From contig NZ_CP050451.1 of NCBI RefSeq assembly GCF_014171595.1, positions 2,790,001 through 2,854,000 of the forward strand: a stretch of 64,000 nucleotides of DNA, in the 5' to 3' direction. The position numbers were made by a program, and so were the translations under genes. Of the stretch, positions 1-8,652 are shown piece after piece. The stretch comes from Massilia sp. Se16.2.3. Its GTDB lineage: Bacteria > Pseudomonadota > Gammaproteobacteria > Burkholderiales > Burkholderiaceae_D. The notes beneath the pieces were generated by a model. It was not told where the DNA came from. It searched no databases and saw nothing but the letters and a program-made list of their open reading frames with translations. Every line of letters begins with the position of its first letter. Positions within the stretch are counted from its first letter, which is position 1.

Positions 1-63
1 TTCTTTGCAAGAGCCGCAGCTGGCGCAGGCCGGGTTGGGCGCGGCACCAGGTCCATCATTCAT
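1..63 (-). CDS. possible N-terminus of a divergent gene, cut by the window edge
   Basis: Reading leftward from an ATG at 63 there is an open frame of 21 codons to the window edge. It contains a short cysteine cluster (CASCGSC). No Shine-Dalgarno sequence is evident before the ATG. It would be divergent from hemC with only 15 bases between the starts. I do not recognise the protein, and so short a frame could be chance. Confidence 0.22.
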   Translation of the reverse strand, partial: MNDGPGAAPNPACASCGSCKE

Positions 64-78
64 TTTGAAAGCACGAAC

Positions 79-1062
79 ATGACGCAGCAGGGGCTGGCGC
101 AGCAAGACCAGGCGCAACGCGCACCATCGAAGCTGGTTATCGCATCGCGCGAGAGCCGCCTCGCCATGTGGCAGGCGGAGCACGTGCGCGACCGTCTGGC
201 TGCATTATATCCACAGTGTCAAATTAGCATCCTCGGGATGACGACGCGCGGCGACCAGATCCTCGACCGCACGCTGTCGAAAGTCGGCGGCAAGGGCCTG
301 TTCGTCAAGGAACTGGAAGTGGCGATGGCCGAGGGGCGCGCCGATCTGGCCGTCCATTCGCTGAAAGACGTGCCGATGGAGCTGCCGGAAGGCTTCGCGC
401 TGGCCGCCGTGCTCGAGCGTGAAGATCCGCGCGACGCTTTCGTGTCGAACGATTACGCCAGCCTGGACGACCTGCCGCCTGGCGCCGTGGTCGGCACCAG
501 CAGCCTGCGCCGCCAGGTTCTGATCGCCGCGCGCTACCCGCAGCTGGTGATCCAGCCGCTGCGCGGCAACCTCGACACGCGCACGGGCAAGCTCGACCGT
601 GGCGAGTACGCCGCCATCATCCTGGCCGCCGCCGGCCTGAAGCGCCTGGGTCTGCCGCAGCGCATCCGGGGCGTGCTCGATCCTTCGATGAGCCTGCCGG
701 CCGCGGGGCAGGGCGCGATGGCCATCGAGGTGGCAACCGGCGCGCGCAGCGACGGCCTCGACCTGGCGGCCGTGCTCGCGCCGCTGAACCACTTCGACAC
801 CGCCCAGGCCGTGCTGGCCGAGCGCAAGGTGTCGCGCGTGTTCGGCGGCAGCTGCCAGATTCCGCTGGCCGCCCATGCGACCGTGGACGGCGAGCAGCTG
901 CACCTGCGCGCGATGGTGGCCACGCCCGACGGCAGACGCAGTGCCTTTGCCGAGCTGGCCGGCCCGGTCGCCCAGCCCGAGCTGCTGGGGGAGCAGGTGT
1001 CGGCGCTGCTGGCGCAGCAGGATGCGCAGGCGATCCTGGACGCTTGCCGCCAGGACGCTTGA
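79..1062 (+). CDS. hemC: hydroxymethylbilane synthase (porphobilinogen deaminase)
   Basis: This cytosolic enzyme condenses four porphobilinogens into hydroxymethylbilane, the linear tetrapyrrole that HemD cyclises. The 327-residue product has full family length plus about 13 extra N-terminal residues. The catalytic aspartate lies in HSLKDVP (Asp97). The dipyrromethane cofactor cysteine lies in FGGSCQIP (Cys259). The GTSSLRRQ and LRGNLDTR substrate-binding stretches are present. A start near the [12 protein letters not shown] core (about residue 16) is also possible because no strong ribosome binding site precedes the ATG at 79. hemD starts 12 bases after the stop, so hemC heads a hemCDXY cluster. 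The frame is intact, unlike the three genes after it. Confidence 0.97.
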   Translation: MTQQGLAQQDQAQRAPSKLVIASRESRLAMWQAEHVRDRLAALYPQCQISILGMTTRGDQILDRTLSKVGGKGLFVKELEVAMAEGRADLAVHSLKDVPMELPEGFALAAVLEREDPRDAFVSNDYASLDDLPPGAVVGTSSLRRQVLIAARYPQLVIQPLRGNLDTRTGKLDRGEYAAIILAAAGLKRLGLPQRIRGVLDPSMSLPAAGQGAMAIEVATGARSDGLDLAAVLAPLNHFDTAQAVLAERKVSRVFGGSCQIPLAAHATVDGEQLHLRAMVATPDGRRSAFAELAGPVAQPELLGEQVSALLAQQDAQAILDACRQDA

Positions 1063-1073
1063 GCCCGCGCCGC

Positions 1074-1842
1074 ATGCCTGGGAAGGTCGTCATCACCCGT
1101 CCCCGCGCCCAGGCCGATGGCCTCGCGCAGGCCGTCGCCGTGCTCGGGCGTACGCCGGTCCTGCTGCCCCTGCTCGAGATCGCGCCTTTGGCGGACACCA
1201 CGCTCCTGCGCGCGGCCCTGGCAGAGTTGTCCAGCTTTGCCCCGGTGGCCTTCGTGTCGCCGAACGCGATCGACGCCGCCTTTTCCCATCTGACAGACTG
1301 GCCGCGCGAAGTGGCGATCGCCGTCCTGGGCGAAGGCAGCCGAGCGACGCTGGCGCGCCGCGGCCTCGACGCGTCGAACGCGACCATCCTCGGCCCGCAG
1401 GACCCGGCGCGCAGCGATTCGGAGAACCTGCTGGCCTCGCTCGACCTGGGGCAGCTTGCGGGCAAGCGGGTGCTGATCGTGCGCGGCGAGTCGGGGCGCG
1501 AACTGATGGCGGACGGGTTTCGCGCCGCCGGCGCCGAGGTAGTGGTGGTGCCGGCCTACCGCCGTAGCGTGCCGCCGCTCACGCCCCAACTGGCCGCCAC
1601 GCTGCGCGCCTTGCTGGGCGGGCCGAACGACTGGATAATCACGAGCTCGGAGGCGCTGCGCGGCCTGTTTGCGCTTCTGGACGAGCTCGACCCCGGCTGT
1701 GTCAGCCAAATGCGCGGCCAGCACCTTATCGTGCCGCATGCCGGGATCGCCGAAACGGCGCGTGCCCTCGGACCTGGAGCGCGTGACGCTCACCGGCTCG
1801 GGCGACGAGCGATTGATTGCCGCGTTACAATCTCGAACATGA
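1074..1842 (+). CDS. hemD: uroporphyrinogen-III synthase (frameshifted near the 3' end)
   Basis: HemD cyclises hydroxymethylbilane with inversion of ring D to give uroporphyrinogen III, the branch point to haem, sirohaem and cobalamin. The ATG at 1074 begins MPGKVVITRPRAQADGL, the usual start of the family. Two Rossmann-like halves follow, with the SPNAIDAAF and IITSSEALRGLF stretches. Near 1771 one extra base (cggacctgg where cggcctgg is expected) throws the frame. Removing it restores the family ending LGLERVTLTGSGDERLI and a TGA at 1840-1842 that overlaps the hemX ATG by the classic ATGA arrangement. As written, the frame instead runs on into hemX. I judge this a sequence error. Confidence 0.88.
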
Positions 1843-3015
1843 ACGAACTGCCGAATAATTCAGATCTGCCGGAATCCGCACCGCCTGCGCAGCCCGCCAT
1901 GCAGCCACCCGTCGCGCCTCCGGTGCGCGCATCCGACGCGCCGGGCTCCGACGCCTATGGCGCGCGTGTCGTGCACCGCGCACCGCCCCGAGCCTGGCCG
2001 ACCAGTTGCTGCGGCCGCTGCCGCTGGCCGTGGGGGCGCTGGCCTTCCTGCTGGCGCTCCAGACCTGGTCGAGCCACAGCCGCATCAACACGCTGCGCCA
2101 GGAAATGGCGCGCAGCCTGCAAAAAGGCAACGAGATGAATGCGGAGACGGCTGCGCTGGCGCGCGACGTCGCCGAGCAATCGAAAGCGTTGCAGGTCAAG
2201 GTGGGCGTGCTCGAGAGCCGCCAGCTCGAGAACCAGAGCCAGCAACTGGCGCTGGAACAGCTCTACCAGGATTTGTCGAAGAGCCGCGACGAATGGGCGC
2301 TGTCGGAAGTGGAGCAGGTGCTCTCGACCGCCAGCCAGCAGCTGCAACTGGCGGGCAACGTGCAGGGCGCCCTGATCGCGCTGCAGAACGCCGACCGTTC
2401 GCTGTCGCGCTCGGACAAGCCGCAGTTCATCAACGTGCGCCGCGCGATCGCCGGGGACATGGAAAGCTCAGGGCGACGCCCGCCGTGGACCTGGCCGGGG
2501 TAGCCGTGCGCCTCGACAGCGTCATCGCCCAGGTCGATACGCTGCCGCTCCTGTCCGACGAGAAACCTTTACTGCCGGCGGCGCCGGTGCGCGCCACCCG
2601 CGCGAAGGAGGCGCCGGCGCCGGCCGTCAAGATGACGCTGGGCGAGCGCGTGCTGGCGACCTGGCGCAACTGGAGCGCCGAGATGTGGGACGATGTGCGC
2701 CAGCTGATCCGCGTCCGCAGTGTCAATACGCCGGAAGCGCTGATGCTCTCGCCCGACCAGAATTACTTCGTGCGCGAGAACCTCAAGCTGCGCCTGCTCA
2801 ACGCCCGCCTGGCGCTGCTGTCGCGCGACGAGACGACTTTCGCCAGCGACCTGGCCGCCGCACAGGAGTCGCTAAGCAAGTACTTCGATACCGGTGCGCG
2901 CACGACGCAGCAGGCCCAGGCCGCGCTGCGCCAGGTCCAGGCCAACAACCTGGCGATCGAGATGCCGACGCTGGCCGACAGCTTGACGGCAGTGCGCAAC
3001 TACAAGAAGCCTTAA
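1839..3015 (+). CDS. hemX: HemX-type membrane protein (two frameshifts)
   Basis: HemX is an inner-membrane protein encoded between hemD and hemY in beta- and gamma-proteobacteria; its exact role in tetrapyrrole synthesis is not settled. The ATG at 1839 overlaps the hemD stop. A Pro/Ala-rich cytoplasmic leader (MNELPNNSDLPES) is followed by one membrane helix (PLAVGALAFLLALQTW), a long coiled coil rich in Glu and Gln, and a C-terminal domain ending LTAVRNYKKP. The reading frame changes between about 1955 and 1985, and again near 2465. At the second site gaaagc would read through as DMEKLRATPAVDLAG if one A were added. Both breaks sit inside conserved sequence, so the gene is probably intact in the organism. 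Confidence 0.82.
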
Positions 3016-3057
3016 CCCGTCTTCTCCATACGAAGTCTTAACAAGAAGTTCGAATAC

Positions 3058-4255
3058 ATGCGTCTACTTCTCTGGCTGGTTGCCCTGATGCTCGCCGCGA
3101 TCGGCATCGCCGTGACGGCCCGTTTCAATCCGGGCAACGTGGTGCTGTTCTACCCGCCGCACCGGATCGACATGTCGCTGAACCTGTTCGTGGTGCTGCT
3201 GGGGCTGCTGTTCCTGACGCTCTACGGCCTGGCCCGGGCGGTGGCGGCGACGCTGCGCATGCCCGAACGGGTGGCCGCCTACCGCCTGCGCAAGCGCGAG
3301 CGCGAGGGCAACAAGGGCTTGCGCGATGCACTGAAAGCCCTGTTCGAAGGCCGCTTCGGCCATGCCGAGAAAGCGGCGATGCGTGCCGCCGAGCTGCCCG
3401 AGAACGCCGGCCTGGCCGCGCTGATCGGCGCGCGGGCCGCCCATCGCATGCGCGAACCGGCCCGGCGCGATGCCTGGTTGGCCGGCATCGCCCACGACAA
3501 CACCCTCAAGACCGCGCGCCTGATGACGGTCATCGAGCTGCTGGTCGACGACCACCAGCCGGAAGCGGCCCCTGGCGGCGGTGGCGGAACTCAACGCCAG
3601 TGGCCAGCGCCATATCCACGCGCTGCAATGGTCGATGAAGGCGAACCAGCAGGCGCGCAACTGGCCGGAAGTGCTGCGCCTGGTGCGTATCCTCGACAAG
3701 CGCCGCGCGCTGCATCCGGCACTGTCGAGCCGCCTGCGCGAGATGGCCTACGACAGCCTGCTGTCGGAAGAGGGACGCGACCCGGAAGCGATCCGGCGCG
3801 TGTGGGCGGACGTGCCGGCGCAGGACCGCACCAAGCCGTACATCGCCGCGCGCGCGGCCGCCGCCTTCAACGCCAGCGGGCTGCAGGACGAGGCGCGCGT
3901 GATTGCCGAGGAATCGCTCCGTGCAGGCTGGGACGAACGCGTGCTGCGCGCCTACCGCGACGCAGCCGACCCGGCCGGATCGAGCACGCTGCTGTCGCAG
4001 ATCGAACACTGCGAGACCTGGCTGCGCGAGCGTCCGCTTGATGCCGAACTGGCATTGACCCTCGGCTCGCTGTGCCTGCGCCAGAAGCTGTGGGGCAAGG
4101 CCCAGCGCTACCTGGAGCAGGCGCTGTCGGACGCGCTCGACGCGACCATGGTGCGCGACGCCCACCTGAAGCTGGCGCAATTGCACGAAGCGCTCAGCCA
4201 GGAAGAGCAGGCGGCGAATCATTATCGGCAGAGCGCGCTGGCGAATCTGTTGTGA
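3058..4255 (+). CDS. hemY: HemY-type membrane protein with TPR repeats (one frameshift)
   Basis: This is the proteobacterial HemY_N/TPR protein, unrelated to protoporphyrinogen oxidase HemY of Bacillus. It is membrane-anchored and belongs with late haem biosynthesis genes. Two N-terminal membrane helices lie at about residues 1-20 and 40-60 (LLLWLVALMLAAIGIAV; LNLFVVLLGLLFLTLY). Alpha-helical TPR-like repeats follow to the end. The frame shifts at a run of four C at 3569-3572. With three C the protein reads PEAALAAVAELNASG and continues to the stop at 4253-4255. It starts 43 bases after hemX and closes the hem cluster. Confidence 0.85.
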
Positions 4256-4313
4256 TGGCGGGCTGAGGCATCAGTCCCCTCGTTTGGTCGAGATTGATCG
4301 GCACTGACGGTGT

Positions 4314-4338
4314 CGTAGGGTGTGCGGCTCCACCCGAC
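4314..4338 (+). repeat. dispersed palindromic repeat, divergent copy (forward)
   Basis: It begins cgtaggg and ends gcggctccacccgac. It is related to the GTAGGGTGGGC palindromes elsewhere in the window and faces the reverse copy at 4521-4543. The sequence is degenerate, so membership in the family is less certain than for the later copies. Confidence 0.5.
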
Positions 4339-4520
4339 CGGCTGATCGCACGCGACGTGGGGCGCCGCTCACGCGTTCAACCCATGCATGCAGGCCCGCG
4401 GCCCGGTATCCAACCTTGATCTCCACGCCTCTGCCGAGGCCTTATCCCGGAACCGCACTTCGACCCGCAACCGTGCGTTGAACGCGTGGACGGCGTTTGC
4501 GCCGCGTCAGGGCGGGCGTG

Positions 4521-4543
4521 CGGGTGGAGCCGTCCACCCTACG
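4521..4543 (-). repeat. dispersed palindromic repeat, divergent copy (reverse)
   Basis: It reads cgggtggagccgtccaccct then acg. Its reverse complement is cgtagggtgg-acggctccacccg, which closely matches the copy at 4314-4338. The two form an inverted pair about 180 bases apart in the hemY-ppa gap. Confidence 0.5.
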
Positions 4544-4548
4544 GTTTT

Positions 4549-4586
4549 TTTCGCGTCCCCGGCAATATTTCGCGTCCCCGGCAATA
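4549..4586. repeat. perfect 19-base tandem duplication
   Basis: The unit tttcgcgtccccggcaata occurs at 4549-4567 and again directly at 4568-4586 without mismatch. A short third echo follows as the sequence enters tcgctcgg. The function is unknown. It lies about 200 bases upstream of the ppa start. Confidence 0.85.
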
Positions 4587-4737
4587 TCGCTCGGCAAGCA
4601 CCATTTCTCCCACTGCGACGCGATTCGATGCGCGTCTTTGCGTCGCATGCAAGCCGCTCTTCTCGCGCCTCGCGTGATTCCACCACCACCGATCCGCACG
4701 GCAAGGTGCTGCGCCGCACAAGCTTATGCCTATTCGA

Positions 4738-4743
4738 TATAAT
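4738..4743 (+). promoter_or_regulatory. -10 hexamer of the likely ppa promoter
   Basis: A perfect TATAAT lies 41 bases before the ppa ATG. No good -35 hexamer is visible at the right distance, so the assignment rests on the -10 alone. Confidence 0.5.
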
Positions 4744-4783
4744 GCTCCCCTTTATTGATTCTTCAGCAACCAAGGACCCACCC

Positions 4784-5323
4784 ATGAGCTTGAATAACGT
4801 CCCAGCCGGCCGCGACGTGCCGAATGATTTCAACGTCATCATCGAGATCCCGATGAACGCCGATCCGATCAAGTACGAAGTCGACAAGGATACCGGTGCG
4901 ATCTTCGTCGACCGCTTCATGGGTACCGCGATGCACTATCCGTGCAACTACGGCTATGTGCCGCAAACCCTGTCGGACGACGGCGACCCATGCGACGTGC
5001 TGGTCATCACCCCGTTCCCGCTGATCCCTGGCGTGGTCGTGCGTTGCCGCGCGATCGGCATGCTGAAGATGACGGACGAAGCCGGTGGCGACGCCAAGAT
5101 CCTGGCCGTGCCGGTCGACAAGATCCTGCCGATCTACAGCCACTGGCAGAAGCCGGAAGACCTGCAGGACCTGCGCCTGCAGCAGATCCAGCACTTCTTC
5201 GAGCACTACAAGGACCTCGAAAAAGGCAAGTGGGTCAAGATCGAAGGCTGGGTCGGCCCGGAAGAGGCGAAGGCCGAGATCATCGGCGGCGTCGCCAAGT
5301 TCAAGGAAAAAGAACAGCAGTAA
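4784..5323 (+). CDS. ppa: inorganic diphosphatase (soluble family I)
   Basis: This cytosolic enzyme hydrolyses pyrophosphate to orthophosphate and so drives biosynthetic reactions forward. The 179-residue length fits hexameric family I enzymes. Visible hallmarks are the core [15 protein letters not shown], the metal-binding signature GDPCDVLV (DxDPxDVL type) and the C-terminal [14 protein letters not shown]. The ATG at 4784 is chosen because it begins [18 protein letters not shown], the usual start. The much longer frame upstream runs through repeats and a promoter. A strong bidirectional terminator follows at 5431. Confidence 0.97.
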   Translation: MSLNNVPAGRDVPNDFNVIIEIPMNADPIKYEVDKDTGAIFVDRFMGTAMHYPCNYGYVPQTLSDDGDPCDVLVITPFPLIPGVVVRCRAIGMLKMTDEAGGDAKILAVPVDKILPIYSHWQKPEDLQDLRLQQIQHFFEHYKDLEKGKWVKIEGWVGPEEAKAEIIGGVAKFKEKEQQ

Positions 5324-5366
5324 CAGCGCAGCGCGGCTGCCGGCGTGCACGCGCCGAGGGGCCGCG

Positions 5367-5402
5367 GCCATTGCCCATGCCGGAAATGGCATGGGCAATG
5401 GC
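5367..5402. repeat. perfect 15-base-pair hairpin downstream of ppa
   Basis: The left arm 5367-5381 (gccattgcccatgcc) and right arm 5388-5402 are exact complements around a six-base loop ggaaat. It is only about 30 bases before the ppa terminator, so a ppa transcript would end in two successive hairpins. There is no T tract after it. Confidence 0.75.
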
Positions 5403-5430
5403 ATTGCGGCTGCATACCGGCTGCATCATG

Positions 5431-5468
5431 AAAAGGCCCGGCACCATCAGGTGACCGGGCCTTTTTTT
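5431..5468. terminator. bidirectional intrinsic terminator between ppa and the protease gene
   Basis: The stem AAAGGCCCGG...CCGGGCCTTT is flanked by an A run on the left and seven T on the right, with loop caccatcaggtga. It can stop ppa on the plus strand and the protease operon on the minus strand. Confidence 0.9.
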
Positions 5469-5510
5469 GTCTCACGCGCTGCACCCCGGGCCTCGGGCCG
5501 CACCTGCCTG

Positions 5511-5577
5511 GGCACGCATCCGGGCACGCATCCGGGCAGGTCGCTGAGCACGTCACTGAGCACGTCACTGGGCGCGC
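5511..5577. repeat. short degenerate tandem repeats
   Basis: Two copies of gggcacgcatcc are followed by repeated gtcactgagcac-type units. The tract lies just downstream of the protease stop and encodes nothing recognisable. It is too short and uneven to be a CRISPR array. Confidence 0.55.
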
Positions 5578-5600
5578 TCAGGAGCACGTCGCCGCCAGTG

Positions 5601-7037
5601 TTACCAGCCGATGTCCTGCAGCAGCGGGTAGGTGAGGTCGCGCGGCGGCGTCACTTCGTGCGTCAGGTCGGAGTTGATGGACGGCTCCATCAGCTGGTTC
5701 GGCTTGGCTTCCGTGGTGTAGTGCGACACCGAGGACCCGGGCGCATTGACGGTCGGCGTGTACATCAGGATGCGGCGCCGCGTATCGGTGCCGGCCAGTC
5801 GCGCGGGGTCGATGCCCGGGCTGGCGACGACGCCGGACCGGGTGCGCGAGCGCGACTGCAGGGCGCCCAGCAAGGACGCGCCTGCCGCCTGCGTGACGCG
5901 CACCGACGGGATCGTGATGCTCGGGTCGGCGCCGCTCATGCCGGTCGGGTCGCCCGGGGCGTTGTCGGCCACCACCATGCCAATCGCACCCGCAGCCTGG
6001 ACATTGCGTGCCTTGTCGACGAAGGGGCAGGTACCACGCGAGACGAGGGCGATGTTGCCGCGCACGGCCAGCGCGTTGAGCGCGTCGAGCGGGGTGCAGG
6101 CCTGGCCCAGCGCGTTGGCCGCTTCGACCACCGGCATCAACTGCCCCGTGACCGGGGTGGCGCCCAGCGGCGGACCGAAGGAGGCGTCGCCGACGTCGTA
6201 GTTGCCCGCCGCCCCGCCCGCGGCACTGCCGCCGACCGTCAGGCGCGAACGTGGATCGAGCACCTGCGGTACCGCGGCGGTGACGATCGGGCCATTCCAG
6301 GACAGGCCGTTGCCGCTGATGGCCGACGCGACCCGTTCGGCGTCGGTCATGTCGACCCAGGGCCGTTCGGTGCGGTTGTCGACCAGGTAGTAGTCCCAGA
6401 TGGAAGGCACGCCGAGGATTTCGGCACCGGTTTCGTCGTCGGTGAAGGTCTGGAAGCCGAGGCCGTGCGCCATTTCGTGCAGCAGCACGGTGACGAGGTC
6501 GATGGCGGCGCCGGCATTGCGGTCGAAGCCGAGGTAGAAGCCGGGTCCGGGCAGGCAGTCGGGGAACAGGCCGAGGCGCGAATTGAAGCGTGCGATGATG
6601 TGGGGCTCGCCCGGAGTGCTGACGTCGGTGCCGGCCAGCTTGCTGGCCAGGGCGCTCGGATACCGGTGCCGGGACGCGGCGCGTTGGTGAAGTCCGACCA
6701 GATCTCGTTCGCGCCGGCCGAGCCGAGCACGGCGCTGTTCTCGGTGCAGGACAGCGGCACGAAGGAAGCGCCGATGCGGATCGGCACCTTGCTGGTCAGG
6801 GTGGCGCCCCAGATGTCGGCCGCGTGCTGGAAGGCCAGCAGGCGTTGCTGGCCGAGCGTGGTGCCGGGATTGCCGCCCACCGGCGTGACCGGGGTCGGGT
6901 CGTTGAAGCCGACACCCGGGGGCGTTCTGGTTGACGATGGTGATGGTGGCCGCCTGCGCGCTGGCCACGGCGGCACAGGACAGGAGCAGCGTTGCGAGCC
7001 GGCGCAGCGGCGTGGTGAACGACTTAGCGAACATCAT
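5601..7037 (-). CDS. secreted zinc metallopeptidase with PA domain (two frameshifts)
   Basis: This is an exported protease of the HEMAHGLGF zinc type with an inserted protease-associated (PA) domain. An N-terminal Sec signal (LATLLLSCAAVASAQA) is followed by NQNAPGVGFNDPTPV once a frame break near 6917 (five C where four fit) is corrected. A second break near 6660 joins PRPGTG to YPSALASKLAG. The zinc motif HEMAHGLGF and the PA-like ACTPLDALNALAVRGNIAL...RGTCPF segment follow. The C-terminus NSDLTHEVTPPRDLTYPLLQDIGW is typical of these secreted proteins. The start at 7037 or 7034 overlaps the stop of the preceding small gene by about 14 bases, so the two are probably co-translated. The physiological substrate is unknown. 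Confidence 0.82.
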   Translation of the reverse strand: MMFAKSFTTPLRRLATLLLSCAAVASAQAATITIVNQNAPGCRLQRPDPGHAGGRQSRHHARPATPAGLPARGRHLGRHPDQQGADPHRRFLRAAVLHREQRRARLGRRERDLVGLHQRAASRHRYPSALASKLAGTDVSTPGEPHIIARFNSRLGLFPDCLPGPGFYLGFDRNAGAAIDLVTVLLHEMAHGLGFQTFTDDETGAEILGVPSIWDYYLVDNRTERPWVDMTDAERVASAISGNGLSWNGPIVTAAVPQVLDPRSRLTVGGSAAGGAAGNYDVGDASFGPPLGATPVTGQLMPVVEAANALGQACTPLDALNALAVRGNIALVSRGTCPFVDKARNVQAAGAIGMVVADNAPGDPTGMSGADPSITIPSVRVTQAAGASLLGALQSRSRTRSGVVASPGIDPARLAGTDTRRRILMYTPTVNAPGSSVSHYTTEAKPNQLMEPSINSDLTHEVTPPRDLTYPLLQDIGW

Positions 7038-7498
7038 GGCTGTGCTCCTCGGTGTGGGCTGGCGCGCTCTGCGCTGCATGGACGGCCTTGTCGGCGGCGG
7101 CCGCGCCCTGGACGCATTGCTCGGCCAGCTTGCCATCGGGGCCGCGCGTGACGACCGAATACACGAGGCTGCGTTCGCCCAGCCGCACCTGGCGGCTGCC
7201 GCCTGGATGGGTGATGAGCGCAGGTTGTGCGGGCGCGCGCAGCGCGCTGCTGCGGCTTGGGGCCAGCGCGCGGATTTCCTGCGGCGTGGCGGCGCGCATC
7301 TGGCCGGTCTGGGCGTCGCGCACGACAACCATTCCCTGCTGTGCGGCGCCGCTGCTGCCTGCCGCCGCCGGTGCCGCGGCTTCTGGGGGGCGCGGCCGAG
7401 GCGCCGGCCGGGACGAACAGGCCGGCGAACAGCGCGGCCGACAGCGCGGCCGACAACACGGCGCACGGCAGCGCCTTGCGATGTTTGTTATGTGACAT
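7024..7498 (-). CDS. small secreted protein of unknown function, partner of the protease (one frameshift)
   Basis: The ATG at 7498 has a good ribosome binding site (ggagacc). It opens MSHNKHRKALPC and a signal peptide (AALSAALFAGLFVPAGASA). A run of six C on the coding strand (7385-7390) breaks the frame. With five C it reads APPEAAAPAAAGSSGAAQQG and continues into MVVVRDAQTGQMRAATPQEI, ending at 7024. The mature protein is about 130 residues, Ala/Gln-rich and has no recognised enzyme motif. Its overlap with the downstream protease suggests a chaperone, inhibitor or accessory role, but that is inference. Confidence 0.62.
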
Positions 7499-7519
7499 GG
7501 TGGGGTCTCCGGAGAAGCG

Positions 7520-8188
7520 TCAGGTCGACTTGCGGCGCATGAAGCCCAGTGCGCCCAGGCCGAGGGCCAGCATGGCGTAGAGCGACGGTTCGGGTACGGC
7601 GGTGACTACTCGGACCGAATCAAGGCCAATGTAGTTCAGGGTATTGGCATAGCCGACATAGCGGAAGGCAAAACGGCCTTCGCCCTCGATGTTCAGGCTG
7701 CTGCTCCATTCGCTCCAGTCAGCCGGGTAGCCGCCGGTGCCGCCAATGGTGCCGAGCAGCGTGGTGAAGGCCGAGGTGCCGCCGCCGGCCCCGGAAGCGA
7801 AACGCACTTCCAGCAGGTCGGAGAAGCCGGGGATGTCTTCATGCCGGGTCCAGAAGGTCAGGTTGGTCACGCCGGTCAGCGACAGCACGGGCGTGATCAG
7901 CCAGTTGTCGACCACGCCGAGCGGGTCGCTCGTGCCGAGGAAGCTGGCGGCGGCATAGGAATTGGCGGCGCCCGACTGCGAGCCGAAGATATCGCTGTTG
8001 CCCTGCGACCAGCTGGCGCCGCCCGGGACGCTGCTGTTGACGAGGGTCCAGGTAGACAGGCCGCCGACGTTGTCGAAGCCTTCGTTGAGCGCCTCGACCG
8101 CCCCATGGGCAGCGCCGGGCGTGGCCATCGCCAGCGCGATGGCGCCGGCCGCAAGGCAGGAGGGGAGGGACGACTTGAGAGTTTTCAT
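7520..8188 (-). CDS. PEP-CTERM sorting-domain protein, choice-of-anchor type
   Basis: This exported protein of 222 residues has an N-terminal signal peptide (LAAGAIALAMATPGAAHG). A beta-rich middle follows (LNEGFDNVGGLSTWTLVN ... DNWLITPVLSLTGV), typical of choice-of-anchor J modules. The C-terminus is a PEP-CTERM tail: VPEP, a hydrophobic helix LYAMLALGLGALGFM, then RRKST. The tail is the sorting signal for an exosortase (EpsH/XrtA family), which links the protein to exopolysaccharide export. No exosortase gene is in this window. It lies 21 bases upstream of the protease partner gene on the same strand and may be co-transcribed. Confidence 0.88.
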   Translation of the reverse strand: MKTLKSSLPSCLAAGAIALAMATPGAAHGAVEALNEGFDNVGGLSTWTLVNSSVPGGASWSQGNSDIFGSQSGAANSYAAASFLGTSDPLGVVDNWLITPVLSLTGVTNLTFWTRHEDIPGFSDLLEVRFASGAGGGTSAFTTLLGTIGGTGGYPADWSEWSSSLNIEGEGRFAFRYVGYANTLNYIGLDSVRVVTAVPEPSLYAMLALGLGALGFMRRKST

Positions 8189-8497
8189 GGGTGAGCTTTC
8201 ATGCGGAGCCAGAAGGATGGCGTTCCACTCGCGCTGGCTGTCACGAGGCCATGGTTGATTTCATCATATGAGCTGAACGATAACGAACATTGATATTCAT
8301 TCAATGTGTGCGGCAACTCGGCTGTATGGCGTAAGGTCTAACCAGGACAGGCGAAACGTGGCGGCACGCGCGTGTTTCCGCACGCCGTCAGCGCTCTTGC
8401 GCAAGCGAAAACTGGTGGACTGGCGGCGGGTTCCGGAGGGGCAGCGTGGAAGCGAAGTGGCGAAGCGGAAGCGGGAGTACGAACGCGGGAAAGGGTA

Positions 8498-8565
8498 AGA
8501 GCATCTAACACAACCTGCAGCGCAAGACGCTGCAACGCAGCCATGCAGGTTGTGTTAGATGCTCT
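8498..8565. repeat. 22-base perfect inverted repeat with 24-base centre
   Basis: The left arm 8498-8519 (agagcatctaacacaacctg then ca) is the exact reverse complement of the right arm 8544-8565. The 24-base centre itself holds a small cgcaagacgctgc-type repeat. The arms are AT-richer than the surroundings. It may be a large hairpin, a regulator target or a remnant of a miniature mobile element. Confidence 0.8.
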
Positions 8566-8610
8566 AAAGCGTAGAGGACAAACGAGAGGAAACAAGCAGC
8601 GAAACTGCAT

Positions 8611-8633
8611 GCGGACGGCGGGGCGCCGTCCGC
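8611..8633 (-). terminator. hairpin at the end of the liv operon
   Basis: A perfect 10-base-pair stem GCGGACGGCG/CGCCGTCCGC with a three-base loop lies 20 bases after the permease stop. There is no strong T run on the minus strand, so it may be a weak or Rho-assisted terminator. Confidence 0.5.
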
Positions 8634-8652
8634 ATCCAAACAAAGACGCCGC

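Larger units (their letters stand above)
4256..4783. other. 528-base non-coding gap between hemY and ppa
   Basis: No coding frame here looks real; the open frame running into ppa has no plausible start of its own. The gap holds two facing copies of a palindromic repeat (4314-4338 and 4521-4543), a perfect 19-base tandem duplication (4549-4586) and a TATAAT hexamer at 4738-4743 that probably belongs to the ppa promoter. Confidence 0.7.
8189..8652. other. 464-base gap with inverted repeats, no gene seen
   Basis: The gap lies between the start of the PEP-CTERM gene and the end of the ABC transporter operon. It contains a 22-base perfect inverted repeat (8498-8565) and a terminator-like hairpin (8611-8633). 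The short open frames here have no ribosome binding sites and no recognisable sequence. Confidence 0.6.

Noticed and set aside
1074..2138. a genuine HemD-HemX fusion protein
   Set aside because: The fused frame depends on one extra base near 1771; without it, a hemD stop overlaps the hemX ATG in the classic way.
4388..4783. 132-codon N-terminal extension of ppa
   Set aside because: It crosses repeats and a TATAAT hexamer, and the family starts at 4784.
5511..5577. short repeats resembling a CRISPR array
   Set aside because: Units are about 12 bases, uneven and without spacers; no cas genes are present.
5085..7151. 688-codon open frame on the plus strand
   Set aside because: It runs through ppa in another frame, a terminator and the antisense of the protease.
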